Shown one piece after another: positions 14,952 through 24,097 of a stretch of DNA of 64,000 bases. Position numbers and translations under genes: made by a program. Every line of letters starts with the position of its first letter. The stretch's first letter is position 1. The notes under the pieces were generated by a model. That model was not told where the DNA came from, searched no databases, and saw nothing but the letters and a program-made list of their open reading frames with translations. The stretch spans positions 17,686 to 81,685 of the forward strand of contig CAJULY010000012.1 in NCBI GenBank assembly GCA_910587185.1, in the 5' to 3' direction. The stretch is from an uncultured Muribaculaceae bacterium. GTDB lineage: Bacteria; Bacteroidota; Bacteroidia; Bacteroidales; Muribaculaceae.

Positions 14952-16265
14952 TCAGATTGCGTCCTCGAGGGCGTTGACAGCGTTTGCTTCATCAGCGCTA
15001 ACCTTGGAGCTGACAGGCTTGGAACCGATCAGCGCATAGAAGAGCAGATAAGCGGCACATGCGATCACTACCCAGAACGAGTTGTAGTAGCCGGCGGCAT
15101 CGGCAACGGCACCCTGGATTGCGAGCATTACGGCGCAACCGAACACCATTGTCATGAAGATACCGGAAGCGATAGCGGTGTATTTGCCGAGACCTTCCAC
15201 TGCAAGGTTGAAGATGGCGCCCCACATAACGGAAGTGCAGAGACCCACCAGAAGGAATGCGAAAATACCCAGAGGAATCTCCTGCCATACGATTGCGAGA
15301 TTGCCCCAGTCAACACCCGGGAAGTTGACCTTGACGCTTTCGGGAGCATACATACCGAAGAGAACGAGAACGATGGTTGCGGTAGCTACGGCAACGATCA
15401 TGCTGCGGGCCGATATCTTCGAGCCGATGGAAGCTCCGACGAAACGGCCTATGAGCATCATGAACCAATAGACGGCGATGATCAGACCTACGGTGCCGGC
15501 GGGAATGCCTTCACCGATGAGAAGCTGCTGCGAGTAGTTGGGGACACCGACCTCGATACCCATGTAGAGGAATATGGCGAGAGCGCCGAGAGCGAAGTGA
15601 CGGTAGCTGAGCGCACCCTTGATAAGGCTTACCTGAACGGGAGCCTGCTGGGGTTCCTTGATCTTGGTGAAGCAGATGACTATGAAAGCGACCACGAAGA
15701 TAGCCAGAGCTATCATGAGAGCCGGAGTGGCATCGGAAATTTTGGCTTTAGTAACGTCGCCTATGAGAGCGCCCATGAGGATGTAGCATGCAACGGCTGC
15801 CGACGAGTTGAACACACCGCCGAGCTGGATAAGCTTGTTGCCTTCGTTGCCGCCGCCGCCGAGAATGTTAAGCATGGGGTTCACAACGCAGTTGAGGATA
15901 CACATGCAGAGACCGGCGATGAATGCTCCGATGAGATAGACAGTAAACACAAGACCGAGATTGGCCTGAGCGTCCATCAGACCGCTCACCCACTGGATCA
16001 GAATACCGGCTGCTCCGATGGCAAGACCAATAAGAGCCGTTTTCTTGTAGCCGAACTTGGCGATCAGCATACCCGCCGGAATACCCATTATGAGATAGGC
16101 GATGAAGTTACCGTAGTTTCCGATCTGGGCGAGCACATTGGAAATATCACCCTGATTTTTGATGATTGTGGCCATTGGTGTACACAGGTTGGTCACGAAT
16201 GCAATCATCGCGAAAAGCGCTATCATCACTATGATGGCGCCCCATTGTTTAGAGTTATTGCTCAT
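14952..16265 (-). CDS. MFS sugar transporter, FHS (fucose/glucose/galactose) group
   Basis: A 437-residue inner-membrane transporter with about 12 hydrophobic helices. The pattern near residues 59-75 (GIPAGMLIAKFGYKKTA) is the MFS loop 2-3 signature, and NPMLNILGG near 128-136 with FNSSAAVACYILMGALIG is typical of the FHS family, which includes FucP and GlcP. The likely substrate is a neutral hexose or similar sugar taken up with protons; the specific sugar cannot be told. It stands alone, with no kinase or hydrolase beside it, and differs clearly from the FucP-like protein at 40923. Confidence 0.88.
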   Translation of the reverse strand: MSNNSKQWGAIIVMIALFAMIAFVTNLCTPMATIIKNQGDISNVLAQIGNYGNFIAYLIMGIPAGMLIAKFGYKKTALIGLAIGAAGILIQWVSGLMDAQANLGLVFTVYLIGAFIAGLCMCILNCVVNPMLNILGGGGNEGNKLIQLGGVFNSSAAVACYILMGALIGDVTKAKISDATPALMIALAIFVVAFIVICFTKIKEPQQAPVQVSLIKGALSYRHFALGALAIFLYMGIEVGVPNYSQQLLIGEGIPAGTVGLIIAVYWFMMLIGRFVGASIGSKISARSMIVAVATATIVLVLFGMYAPESVKVNFPGVDWGNLAIVWQEIPLGIFAFLLVGLCTSVMWGAIFNLAVEGLGKYTAIASGIFMTMVFGCAVMLAIQGAVADAAGYYNSFWVVIACAAYLLFYALIGSKPVSSKVSADEANAVNALEDAI

Positions 16266-16344
16266 GATAGTAAATTGGTTTATTTGTTGATTATGTATAT
16301 GCGATATAAGGTAAGAATTCCGGGGGAATCTTGTTTTCAGGGGT

Positions 16345-16374
16345 TAAAGTTAGCGTTTTTTTGCGACACGGCAA
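16345..16374 (-). promoter_or_regulatory. Possible promoter for the MFS transporter
   Basis: On the minus strand TTG (complement of 16372-16374) and TAACTTTA (complement of 16345-16352) are separated by 19 bp; the -7 box differs from consensus in its last base. The leader would be about 75 nt. Confidence 0.45.
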
Positions 16375-16425
16375 TCAAAATCGATGAAAATTCGCCAAGA
16401 TGGCTGATTTATGGATTAAATTCGA

Positions 16426-16433
16426 TAACTTTG
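16426..16433 (+). promoter_or_regulatory. Possible -7 box for the rRNA methyltransferase gene
   Basis: TAACTTTG lies 37 bp before the ATG at 16471. A good -33 TTG is not seen at 19-21 bp. With the minus-strand box at 16345 it makes this a divergent promoter region. Confidence 0.45.
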
Positions 16434-16470
16434 CATCGTATTACACGACATACTTGAAACAGCATAACCG

Positions 16471-17994
16471 ATGATGCATACCCAACAGTTTGAGATGGTG
16501 GCCAAGACCTTCCAGGGATTGGAAGATGTGCTGGCCGAAGAATTGCGCTCGCTTGGCGCGACTAATGTGGAACCGGGCCGCAGAATGGTTTCCTTCGAAG
16601 GTGACCGCGCCATGCTTTACAAGGCCAACATGTGTTGCCGCACCGCCCTGCGCATTCTCAAACCGATATATAAATTCACAGCCGCCGACCCCGACGAGCT
16701 CTATGAACTCATCAAGGAATATGACTGGAGCTCCGTCCTGAGTCTCGACAAGACGTTTTCGATTGACACCGTCTCCAATTCCGAAGAGTTTACCCATTCA
16801 CGCTATGTGACCTACCGAGTCAAGGACGGAATTGTCGATTATTTCCGCGACAAGTTCGGCCCCGAGTCGCGCCCGCGCGTAAGGCTTCAGGATGCCGACG
16901 TCAGAATCAACGTCCACATCCAGGGTGAGCGCGTGACTGTCTCACTCGACTCGTCGGGAGAATCGCTCCACAAACGCGGCTACCGTGTTGCCCAGACCGA
17001 AGCGCCGATCAACGAAGTGCTCGCTGCCGGAATCATTCTGAAAAGCGGTTGGCGCGGCGATTGTCCTTTTGTCGATCCAATGTGCGGTTCCGGAACATTT
17101 GTCATCGAGGCAGCGCTCATCGCCGCCGGAATCAATCCCGGCGTCTATCGTCGCCGGTTCGCCTTCGAGTCATGGCCCGATTTCGATGCGGAACTTTTCG
17201 ATGCGATCTATAACGACGATTCACGGGAGCGCACGGTCGATTTCCCGATAATCGGTTGCGACATGTCGCCGAAAGCCATAGCCATAGCCACGGAAAACGT
17301 GAAAAGCGCCGGTGTCGGCAAATTCGTCTCTCTGGAGGTGAAGCCTCTTTCCCAGTGGAATGAAGCGCCCGCCAACGGAGTGCTGGTCACCAATCCCCCC
17401 TACGGCGAGCGCATCAGCTCCGACGACATGGAAGGCCTCTATTCTCTGATCGGTCAGAAACTCAAACAGGTCTTCACAGGCTACCATGCATGGATAATCG
17501 GCTACCGCGAGGAATATTTCCAGAAAATAGGACTCGCGCCCTCACTCAAAGAACCGATATTTAACGGAGCTCTCGAATGTGAGCTGCGCGAATATGTGAT
17601 TTTCGAGGGCGACTACAAATCATTCCGTCGGGAAGGCGGCCATCTCAAGACCGCTCCGGCCGACAGTGAGCGTCACGAACGCGGCAGAAGGACAAGCGAC
17701 CGCGAATGGCGCGACCGCGCACGCCGCGGAGGGTTCGGAGGCAAGAGTTTTGACCGCGACAGAAAAGCTCCCCGCAAAGGAGAGTCAAAATATGCGCCGA
17801 CCAAAGGCCGCTTCGCCAAGACAGTGCAGCGCGAAGAGCCCTCGGAGAACCCTCTGGCAGCCCGTCGAAACGTGCATGCCCTCAAAGGAATCATCGGACG
17901 CAAGCCTTCGCTTTCGGAAGACAAGACCGGAGTGACATTCCGTCCGCGCCGACGCTGGAAACGCCCGGGCCAGTCGGAGGAAGGAAACGACTGA
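16471..17994 (+). CDS. THUMP-domain rRNA guanine-N2 methyltransferase (RlmL N-half type)
   Basis: A 507-residue SAM-dependent RNA methyltransferase. A THUMP RNA-binding domain occupies about 45-160. The Rossmann methyltransferase domain has DPMCGSGTFVIEAA near 203-216 (SAM binding) and the catalytic NPPYGERIS near 308-316. The family methylates guanine N2 of 23S rRNA (G2445 in Escherichia coli, as the N-terminal part of RlmL). Residues from about 390 form a long basic tail rich in Arg, Lys and Gly, unlike the compact core, probably an RNA-binding extension. The start has two adjacent ATG codons; the first is used here. It stands 68 bp before purD. Confidence 0.9.
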   Translation: MMHTQQFEMVAKTFQGLEDVLAEELRSLGATNVEPGRRMVSFEGDRAMLYKANMCCRTALRILKPIYKFTAADPDELYELIKEYDWSSVLSLDKTFSIDTVSNSEEFTHSRYVTYRVKDGIVDYFRDKFGPESRPRVRLQDADVRINVHIQGERVTVSLDSSGESLHKRGYRVAQTEAPINEVLAAGIILKSGWRGDCPFVDPMCGSGTFVIEAALIAAGINPGVYRRRFAFESWPDFDAELFDAIYNDDSRERTVDFPIIGCDMSPKAIAIATENVKSAGVGKFVSLEVKPLSQWNEAPANGVLVTNPPYGERISSDDMEGLYSLIGQKLKQVFTGYHAWIIGYREEYFQKIGLAPSLKEPIFNGALECELREYVIFEGDYKSFRREGGHLKTAPADSERHERGRRTSDREWRDRARRGGFGGKSFDRDRKAPRKGESKYAPTKGRFAKTVQREEPSENPLAARRNVHALKGIIGRKPSLSEDKTGVTFRPRRRWKRPGQSEEGND

Positions 17995-18062
17995 TTCCCG
18001 CCAACTCCTTTTTCAACCTGTTTTAACATCAGATTCCATCATTACAATTCATAAGCATAGTC

Positions 18063-19337
18063 ATGAAAATTCTATTGCTCGGATCAGGCGGCCGCGAATC
18101 GGCTCTTGCCTGGAAAATAAGTCAGAGTCCATTAACCGACGCTCTTTTTATCGCACCGGGAAACGGCGGCACAGACCAATATGGCACCAATGTGGCCATA
18201 AAGCCGCTTGATTTCGAGGCTGTCAGAAAATTCACCGCCGACAACGCCATCGACATGATTGTCGTCGGCAATGAGGATCCCCTCGTCGAAGGCATTTATG
18301 ACTACATGAAATCGCAGATGCCGGAAGTCCTTGTCGTGGGTCCCTCCAAAGCCGGAGCCATGCTTGAAGGAAGCAAGGATTTTGCAAAGAAATTCATGAC
18401 TGACATGAATATCCCTACCGCCCGCTACCAGTCTTTCACCAAGGAAACAGCCGATGAAGGATGTGAGTTTCTCGGCACGCTCAAGGCTCCTTACGTACTC
18501 AAAGCCGACGGACTCGCTGCTGGAAAAGGAGTGTTGATCATCAACGACCTTGAAGAGGCCCGCAAGAGTCTCCGCGAAATGCTGTCGGGAATGTTCGGCG
18601 GTGCGAGCGCCACGGTTGTGGTGGAAGAATATCTTTCCGGAATCGAATGCTCTGTCTTCGTCCTCACTGACGGCAACGGAGGCTACCGCATACTGCCTGT
18701 CGCCAAAGACTACAAACGCATAGGGGAAGGCGACACAGGCCTCAACACCGGCGGCATGGGCGCCGTAAGTCCCGTCCCCTTTGCCGATGCAGCTTTTATG
18801 GAGAAAGTCGAAGAGCGCATCATCCGTCCTACCATAAAAGGACTTCTCGACGCAGGCATAACCTATCGCGGATTCATATTCCTGGGTCTCATAAATGTCG
18901 AAAGCAATCCTATGGTGATCGAATACAACGTGCGCATGGGCGACCCGGAGACTGAAGCCGTCATGCTTCGCGTGGATTCCGACCTGGTAGAACTTATGAA
19001 AGCTGCCGCAGAGGGAAATCTCGGCGATCTCGAGCTGCGCCACAGCCCCATGGCTGCCGCGACGGTGATGATGGTAAGTGGCGGATATCCCGGCTCCTAT
19101 CCCAAAGGAAAAGCTATCACCGGCATAGAAAATGTCACCGACAGCATAGTATTCCATGCCGGAACGGCCCGCGACGCTCAAGGCTCGCTCGTAACTTCCG
19201 GAGGCCGCGTTCTCGCCGCCAGCTCCCTCGGCAAGACTCTCGAGGAAGCTCTCGCCAAGAGCTACGCATCGGTTGGTAAAATCAATTTTGACGGAGCCTA
19301 TTTCCGCCGTGATATCGGCCGCGATGTGATGGCCTGA
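18063..19337 (+). CDS. purD: Phosphoribosylamine-glycine ligase
   Basis: PurD of 424 residues, the usual length, catalysing the ATP-dependent joining of glycine to phosphoribosylamine in purine synthesis. The N-terminus MKILLLGSGGRESALAWKI is the family signature, and the ATP-grasp domain shows YVLKADGLAAGKGVLI near 146-161 and GMGAVSPVPF near 237-246, with the metal-site segment EYNVRMGDPETEAV near 291-304. No other pur gene is nearby, so it is separately regulated. The following gene begins 14 bp after its stop. Confidence 0.97.
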   Translation: MKILLLGSGGRESALAWKISQSPLTDALFIAPGNGGTDQYGTNVAIKPLDFEAVRKFTADNAIDMIVVGNEDPLVEGIYDYMKSQMPEVLVVGPSKAGAMLEGSKDFAKKFMTDMNIPTARYQSFTKETADEGCEFLGTLKAPYVLKADGLAAGKGVLIINDLEEARKSLREMLSGMFGGASATVVVEEYLSGIECSVFVLTDGNGGYRILPVAKDYKRIGEGDTGLNTGGMGAVSPVPFADAAFMEKVEERIIRPTIKGLLDAGITYRGFIFLGLINVESNPMVIEYNVRMGDPETEAVMLRVDSDLVELMKAAAEGNLGDLELRHSPMAAATVMMVSGGYPGSYPKGKAITGIENVTDSIVFHAGTARDAQGSLVTSGGRVLAASSLGKTLEEALAKSYASVGKINFDGAYFRRDIGRDVMA

Positions 19338-19351
19338 CCACAATTTGGATT

Positions 19352-20341
19352 TTGAAACCCTCCGAACGTACATTCACCCGATTGTTGCGCAGCCGGCTTG
19401 GAGCCTACATGCTTGCCGGCCTCTCGTTTCTGCTCATATTCGCGGCTTCCGTTCTCGCCAAACTGCCGGCTGTTCCCACAGCCCGCGGGCTTGTCACAGG
19501 CATGGGAGCCGCCCCCCATATTTCGGGCACCGCCTCAGTTGGCGGGGCCTTAGCGCTCATAGCGCTGATTATGGCTGGAATGGCCATAATCAACAAGACT
19601 TTCAACTTCCTGAGGACATCCTCGATGATCTACATCGGGGTCTTCGGGGTCATGGAGGCGGCCAGTCCTATCATCTCGACACGCTTGAGCTCCGGAATGA
19701 TAGTTGCGATAGTCATGTTGTCGGCGCTGGGTCTGATGTATTCCATCTATCAACGACCAAAACAATGTGCCAAGCGCATATTTCTCACTTTTTTCCTTCT
19801 CTCGCTCGGCTCCATGGCACAGTATGCGTTCATCGCGTATATTCCTGTTTTCATAGCCGGATGCGCTCAGATGAGATGTTTCTCCATGAAATCGCTCATG
19901 GCTGCAGGCGTAGGGATTGCCGTGCCGTGGTGGATTATGTGGGGGGCCGGAATCATCCACTGGTCCGACTTGGTATTTCCAGCCAATCTCAGCATCTTTT
20001 CGCAGCTTGACCTTGAAGACATCGCCCAGCTTGTTGCAGTGATTGTCGTCACGGTGATAGCAGGATTCACCCTGACTCTGGTAAACATGGTGAAGATATA
20101 CAGCTACAATGCCCGGACGCGGTCATTCAACGGGCTGCTCGTGACCGTGACCATAGCCACGCTGCTGCTGGCCATGGTGGATTTCGCCAACGTGACGGCC
20201 TATCTGACTCTGCTTAACTGCTGCGTGGCCTATCAGGCGGCCCTTTGCTTCAAGATTACCGCGGAGAAACGGGGCTATCTGACCGTTGTCGCGCTTCTGT
20301 CAATATATTTCATTCTGTTCGCATGGAGCATTTTCATATAA
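19352..20341 (+). CDS. Uncharacterised membrane protein, nine or so helices
   Basis: A 329-residue protein with about nine or ten hydrophobic helices from residue 20 to the end and no recognised motif. Polar linkers such as YNARTRSFNG near 251-260 are short. The frame opens with TTG at 19352, 14 bp after purD; an ATG at 19409 is the alternative start and would keep all but the first 19 residues. Its end overlaps the pdxB start by 19 bp, so it is probably translated with pdxB. Similar unnamed proteins occur next to pdxB in Bacteroidales as far as I recall. Role unknown; a transport or envelope function is only a guess. Confidence 0.75.
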   Translation: MKPSERTFTRLLRSRLGAYMLAGLSFLLIFAASVLAKLPAVPTARGLVTGMGAAPHISGTASVGGALALIALIMAGMAIINKTFNFLRTSSMIYIGVFGVMEAASPIISTRLSSGMIVAIVMLSALGLMYSIYQRPKQCAKRIFLTFFLLSLGSMAQYAFIAYIPVFIAGCAQMRCFSMKSLMAAGVGIAVPWWIMWGAGIIHWSDLVFPANLSIFSQLDLEDIAQLVAVIVVTVIAGFTLTLVNMVKIYSYNARTRSFNGLLVTVTIATLLLAMVDFANVTAYLTLLNCCVAYQAALCFKITAEKRGYLTVVALLSIYFILFAWSIFI

Positions 20342-21342
20342 TAATAGAAAAAAACATTCCCTTCATAAGGGGTGTGTTCGATGACGTTGCAAGCGTATCT
20401 TATCTTGCGCCCGAGGAAATCACACGTGAGGCAATGAAAGACGCCGACGCATTGGTAACACGTACACGCACACGCTGTGACCGGAATCTGCTGGAAGGTT
20501 CACGATGCCGCATCATCGCTTCCGCCACTATCGGACTCGACCATATAGACACCGCATGGTGTTCGCAAAACCGCATCTCCGTAAAAAACGCTCCCGGTTG
20601 CAATGCCCCGGCTGTCGCACAATACGTATTCGCTTCCATAATCTCGGCTTACGGGACCGATCTCCGCGGCCTTACTCTCGGCATTGTCGGAGTGGGCCAT
20701 GTCGGTTCAATCGTCAAGGACTGGGGCGAACGTCTCGGCATGACGGTTATGGGCGTCGATCCGCCACGCGCCGAGGTAGAAAAGGATGAGACTTTCCATT
20801 CACTGGAAGAGACCGCGGCGAAGGCCGACATCATAACGGTCCACACTCCATATACGCGAAGCGGAGCGCACGCCACCCACCATCTTTTCGATTCGGCATT
20901 CTTTTCATCGCTGAAGCGCTCGCCGATGATCATCAATTCGGCCCGCGGAGCCATCATAGACACTCCCGCGCTGAAAGAGGCCATGAAGGAAGGACGCGTC
21001 AGCCGAGCCGTCATCGACTGCTGGGAAAACGAGCCCGGCATAGACCGCGTTCTCCTTGACGAGGCGTATATAGCCACGCCGCACATCGCAGGATATTCAC
21101 GCGAAGGCAAAATCCGCGCTACAGTCATGGCTGCCACAGCAGTAGCCGAAGCTCTCGGATTGCCGAAACCGGTGTTTGAAGAGAATGTCGCCCCGGGCGC
21201 GGCCCGAAACATTACAGCTGAAGGGATCGCAGCAAGCTACGATCCGTTCAGGGACACAGCTCTTCTGCGCGCCACGCCCGAAAATTTCGAACGTCTGCGC
21301 AACACCTACGACCTTCGCCCTGAAGTCCCCGAGCGCCCGTAA
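20323..21342 (+). CDS. pdxB: 4-phosphoerythronate dehydrogenase
   Basis: A 339-residue D-2-hydroxyacid dehydrogenase. The NAD-binding motif GIVGVGHVG is at 120-128, and the catalytic residues are Arg 208 (NSARGA), Glu 237 (CWENEP) and His 254 (TPHIAGYS). The spacing and C-terminal extension fit PdxB, which oxidises 4-phospho-D-erythronate in pyridoxal phosphate synthesis; a related 2-hydroxyacid substrate is possible. The ATG at 20323 was chosen because it begins the conserved domain and overlaps the membrane gene by 19 bp. A longer frame upstream lacks homology. Confidence 0.92.
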   Translation: MEHFHIIIEKNIPFIRGVFDDVASVSYLAPEEITREAMKDADALVTRTRTRCDRNLLEGSRCRIIASATIGLDHIDTAWCSQNRISVKNAPGCNAPAVAQYVFASIISAYGTDLRGLTLGIVGVGHVGSIVKDWGERLGMTVMGVDPPRAEVEKDETFHSLEETAAKADIITVHTPYTRSGAHATHHLFDSAFFSSLKRSPMIINSARGAIIDTPALKEAMKEGRVSRAVIDCWENEPGIDRVLLDEAYIATPHIAGYSREGKIRATVMAATAVAEALGLPKPVFEENVAPGAARNITAEGIAASYDPFRDTALLRATPENFERLRNTYDLRPEVPERP

Positions 21343-21362
21343 CATATTCTGAAAAGCTTAAA

Positions 21363-21402
21363 AAAATCCGGACCAGTCATAACCGACCGATCCGGACCTT
21401 TT
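21363..21402. terminator. Probable bidirectional terminator between pdxB and 21424
   Basis: Two copies of the self-complementary TCCGGA lie near 21367 and 21391, flanked by A-rich sequence on the left and T-rich sequence on the right. The convergent genes pdxB and 21424 could both end here. The stem is only 6 bp, so the call is tentative. Confidence 0.4.
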
Positions 21403-21423
21403 TTCTGCTGTTTCTATATGTTT

Positions 21424-22314
21424 TCAATAGAAGAGGATGAGCCCTGTGGAGAAGGGCCGGAATTTTAGCTGCCCGGCGCCACGAAGCACAGTCTGAGGAG
21501 AGTAACGGGCATAGAGATTAAGCCCCCAGCCTATTTTCACAATGGCGATCAGATCCATCGAGAAACGGCGCTGACCGATATGGTTGGTCTTCTCCTTGAC
21601 TTCATTCCCGTCGGCATCGGTCCACTTCGTCAGCAGGCTTCCGTGGGAGTTGTAGTTAAATACTGCTCCTACCGACATGTAGAAATGCGAACCGTCCATA
21701 GTGCGCACCGGTATCGACTGCCCCCACAGCACCGGAATGCCCATGCTGAACACTTTCAGGCGCGAGCCGTGACCTTTTGCTCCCTCCGGATACAGGCCGG
21801 TGGTGATGCCGCCGTTTTCGGTGGAAATGAATCGTACATCGCTCGTCGATATGCGATAGTTCCGCCAGTCGAAGCCGAAACCGATCGAAATATTTGAGTT
21901 CTTCCACGGCATTGTATATTTGAGGGATAGCATGTTCAGCCAGGAGATTTCAAGCGATTTTCCCATCTCTATGCCTGTCCCGTCGGGCTGTCCGCAGGCA
22001 TTCGTCCATCCAAGTCCGGGGCCTCCCATGCAGAGATCCCAGTTGCTGCTGTAGCCGGGATAGCCGGTCGATATAGGTGAGAACCAGCGGCGCTGGTTAA
22101 GGGTGACCGGTCCGTCAAAATTTCGGGTTATAGTTTCGGTCAGCGAATCGCCGTTTTGAAACCGGGTTATCTTTATTGCCGTTCCGGCGGGGCTTTCCGT
22201 TATTATCAGTTGCGAGGCATCCTCGACTTTAGCCAGAGTATCTGCATCATTGGCGGCTAACGCTGTCACCGCGCCTGTCACAGTCAGGGCCACGGTCAAT
22301 AATATCTTTTTCAT
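21424..22314 (-). CDS. Predicted outer-membrane or secreted protein, last gene of the sigma operon
   Basis: A 296-residue exported protein with a signal peptide (MKKILLTVALTVTGAVTALA). The rest is rich in alternating aromatic and polar residues and ends with RPFSTGLILFY, a terminal aromatic typical of outer-membrane beta-barrels. Segments such as SIGFGFDWRNYRIS and MGIPVLWGQS look like barrel strands. I do not recognise a named family. It is a paralogue-like partner of the gene before it (22318): both have signal peptides, similar size and a DADTLAKVED / DPDTVANIES motif after the signal. It is the fifth gene of the ECF sigma operon, 3 bp after 22318. Confidence 0.75.
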   Translation of the reverse strand: MKKILLTVALTVTGAVTALAANDADTLAKVEDASQLIITESPAGTAIKITRFQNGDSLTETITRNFDGPVTLNQRRWFSPISTGYPGYSSNWDLCMGGPGLGWTNACGQPDGTGIEMGKSLEISWLNMLSLKYTMPWKNSNISIGFGFDWRNYRISTSDVRFISTENGGITTGLYPEGAKGHGSRLKVFSMGIPVLWGQSIPVRTMDGSHFYMSVGAVFNYNSHGSLLTKWTDADGNEVKEKTNHIGQRRFSMDLIAIVKIGWGLNLYARYSPQTVLRGAGQLKFRPFSTGLILFY

Positions 22315-22317
22315 CTT

Positions 22318-23178
22318 TTATAATCCCATTGAGAGTCCGAAAGAAAGTGTTTTAATCTCAGGTCCGAAGCGATGCTTGAACACGCTGACAGGTGACCACC
22401 TGACATAGACGGAGAAAGCATCGAAATCGCCGATGGCAAATGTGAAATCCGGAGTCAGAAGCCGCTGATGGAGACCTTTGACCTTGAGGGTATGTTTCTC
22501 ATCGTCGAGACTGTAGGAAGTCTTGGCTTTTGCGGCCACGTTGAAGTTCATTGTCGCGGATATCTTGAAGCCGAACGAGCGATGGATACGCTGACGGTAG
22601 TAGAAAGGCACGTGGAGGCGCCATATCATGAGATGGGAATGGACATTTCGTGCCCCTTCGGGGGCATCCGTGAGCTCAAACATATCGTTTTCAACGCCGA
22701 CTTTCTTATGACGGCGAATAAACAGTTTCATGTTGCCGGCTCCGACACCCAGACCGAACGAGGCCGTTCCTCCTCCGGGCGTATAACGATAGCCGAGAAA
22801 TTCGCGGACACCGTATTCTATAGACGTGCGGAATGGTTCGGGAGTGTCGTAGGGAGTTACGATTCCGAAATACATATCATTGCATACTACGGTTTCGCGT
22901 CGTGGATAATGGCGGTGCGAACGTGACATGAAAGGTGTTGATAATGTTGGCAGTCCTTTCTCTTCGGTTTCTTTTGTGATCGAGTAGAGAAACCGGTAAT
23001 CAGGTTGGGAGGATGTTCCCTCGACCTTCACCTCGGTCTTTTGGCCGTTCTCGGTGACGATTACTTTCAAGGGACTCTCGATGTTGGCCACTGTGTCGGG
23101 ATCCAGTTCCTCCGGTTCGCCGGCAAAAGCTGACGCAACGAAAAGCATCGAAATGATGAAAAATGAAAAATGTCTCAT
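22318..23178 (-). CDS. Predicted exported beta-barrel-like protein
   Basis: A 286-residue protein with a signal peptide (MRHFSFFIISMLFVASAFAG). The mature part starts with an acidic linker and then shows alternating hydrophobic strands, with CNDMYFGIV near 104-112 and ending SLGLSMGL-like sequence. It is similar in plan to the 21424 gene and the two may be a duplicated pair. No enzyme motif is seen. It lies fourth in the sigma-factor operon, 7 bp after the 144-residue protein. An outer-membrane function is inferred from the signal and strand pattern, and is not shown. Confidence 0.72.
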   Translation of the reverse strand: MRHFSFFIISMLFVASAFAGEPEELDPDTVANIESPLKVIVTENGQKTEVKVEGTSSQPDYRFLYSITKETEEKGLPTLSTPFMSRSHRHYPRRETVVCNDMYFGIVTPYDTPEPFRTSIEYGVREFLGYRYTPGGGTASFGLGVGAGNMKLFIRRHKKVGVENDMFELTDAPEGARNVHSHLMIWRLHVPFYYRQRIHRSFGFKISATMNFNVAAKAKTSYSLDDEKHTLKVKGLHQRLLTPDFTFAIGDFDAFSVYVRWSPVSVFKHRFGPEIKTLSFGLSMGL

Positions 23179-23185
23179 ATAGTTG

Positions 23186-23620
23186 TTATTTCAAAAGTTT
23201 TTTAACATCGTTCTCGGAGGCTTTGCCCTCGAGATAGAGAAGAATTATCTTGTTGTCGCCCGAGAGAGTGCCGTTCAGATAAAGTATATATCTGTTGTTC
23301 CCGTTAAACGACGGCAGGCGGTAGAATCCGTAATACAGATGGCCCGCTTTATAGCGCACTTCCTTGCTGACCGCACGCTTGCCGTCGCGGGCTACAAGAC
23401 GCTCTATCACGGCACCCAGTTCCGGATGGTCCGTAAAGGTTATCGAATGATAGAGATTCAGGCTTACCCTGTTAAGGTTTCCGTGATTGAGAATTGTTTC
23501 GGAAGCACCTTTCATGTCGCGATAGCGCTCCGAGAAAATCTGCTCTATTCCGAGCCCGGTCTGCGCCGAGGCGGCTGCGGCTGTCATCAGTGCTATTAAT
23601 ATAAATATGGCGCGTCTCAT
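23186..23620 (-). CDS. Small exported protein, DUF6108-like
   Basis: A 144-residue protein with a signal peptide (MRRAIFILIALMTAAAASAQ) and a compact alpha/beta domain containing SLNLYHSITFTDHPEL near 50-65 and KAGHLYYGFYRLP near 89-101. It resembles, by recall, the DUF6108 proteins that sit beside ECF sigma factors in Bacteroides. No catalytic residues are evident. Its start overlaps the anti-sigma gene by 4 bp, so the pair is coupled. It is likely secreted or outer-membrane associated and part of the envelope response controlled by the sigma factor. Confidence 0.7.
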   Translation of the reverse strand: MRRAIFILIALMTAAAASAQTGLGIEQIFSERYRDMKGASETILNHGNLNRVSLNLYHSITFTDHPELGAVIERLVARDGKRAVSKEVRYKAGHLYYGFYRLPSFNGNNRYILYLNGTLSGDNKIILLYLEGKASENDVKKLLK

Positions 23621-24087
23621 AATTCTGAATTATTTATGACTGAAGAAAAAGCACTAAGGTTATCGTCAATCTCGTCGGCCACATCTTCCGACGCCTCGCC
23701 AAGAAGACTGAGGTCATCGTTTATCAGCTTCATGACCTGTTCGGGATCTTCTGTGGAACGGCCGTCGATATATGCCATGTATTGGGTCTGCGGCTCTCTC
23801 AGGAAAAAGTTCCAGCAGAGCAATCCGACAACGGCGACCGAAGCGGCGGCCGAGAGAAGAGCGGAAAGATGTCGCGGGTGGCGCCGAGAGACAGTCGGGG
23901 ATTCGGACTGATCCGGACTCACGGCCGCAAAACTCATCACGGCCCGGGCCTCGTCGGCCTTGGCACCCCTGACCGAAGGATCAGCCAGAGCCTCGCGAAG
24001 CCGTCTTTCCTCTTCGACCGAGGTCAGACCTTCGAAATAGAGCTGTATCAGCTTTCTGATTTCCGGTGTCATATTCTCTTGATTCAT
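23617..24087 (-). CDS. Putative anti-sigma factor with one membrane helix
   Basis: A 156-residue protein: N-terminal helical segment LIQLYFEGLTSVEEERRLRE near 13-32 (a zinc-less anti-sigma-like pattern), a single membrane helix at about 82-98 (LLSAAASVAVVGLLCWNFF), and a short acidic outer segment. It lies 10 bp after the ECF sigma gene, the position of anti-sigma factors in Bacteroidales, and is the likely membrane-bound inhibitor. The fold is inferred from position and topology and no anti-sigma domain is confirmed. Confidence 0.7.
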   Translation of the reverse strand: MNQENMTPEIRKLIQLYFEGLTSVEEERRLREALADPSVRGAKADEARAVMSFAAVSPDQSESPTVSRRHPRHLSALLSAAASVAVVGLLCWNFFLREPQTQYMAYIDGRSTEDPEQVMKLINDDLSLLGEASEDVADEIDDNLSAFSSVINNSEL

Positions 24088-24097
24088 ATATCGTGGT

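Noticed and set aside
14910..16457. A 515-codon plus-strand frame opposite the MFS transporter
   Set aside because: It is an antisense shadow rich in His, Asp and Glu that mirrors transporter codons.
18132..19373. A 413-codon minus-strand frame opposite purD
   Set aside because: It is antisense to a strongly conserved purD gene; codon periodicity of purD explains it.
21363..21402. Direct repeat ATCCGGACC as a regulatory repeat
   Set aside because: The half-site is self-complementary and lies between convergent genes, so a terminator explains it better.
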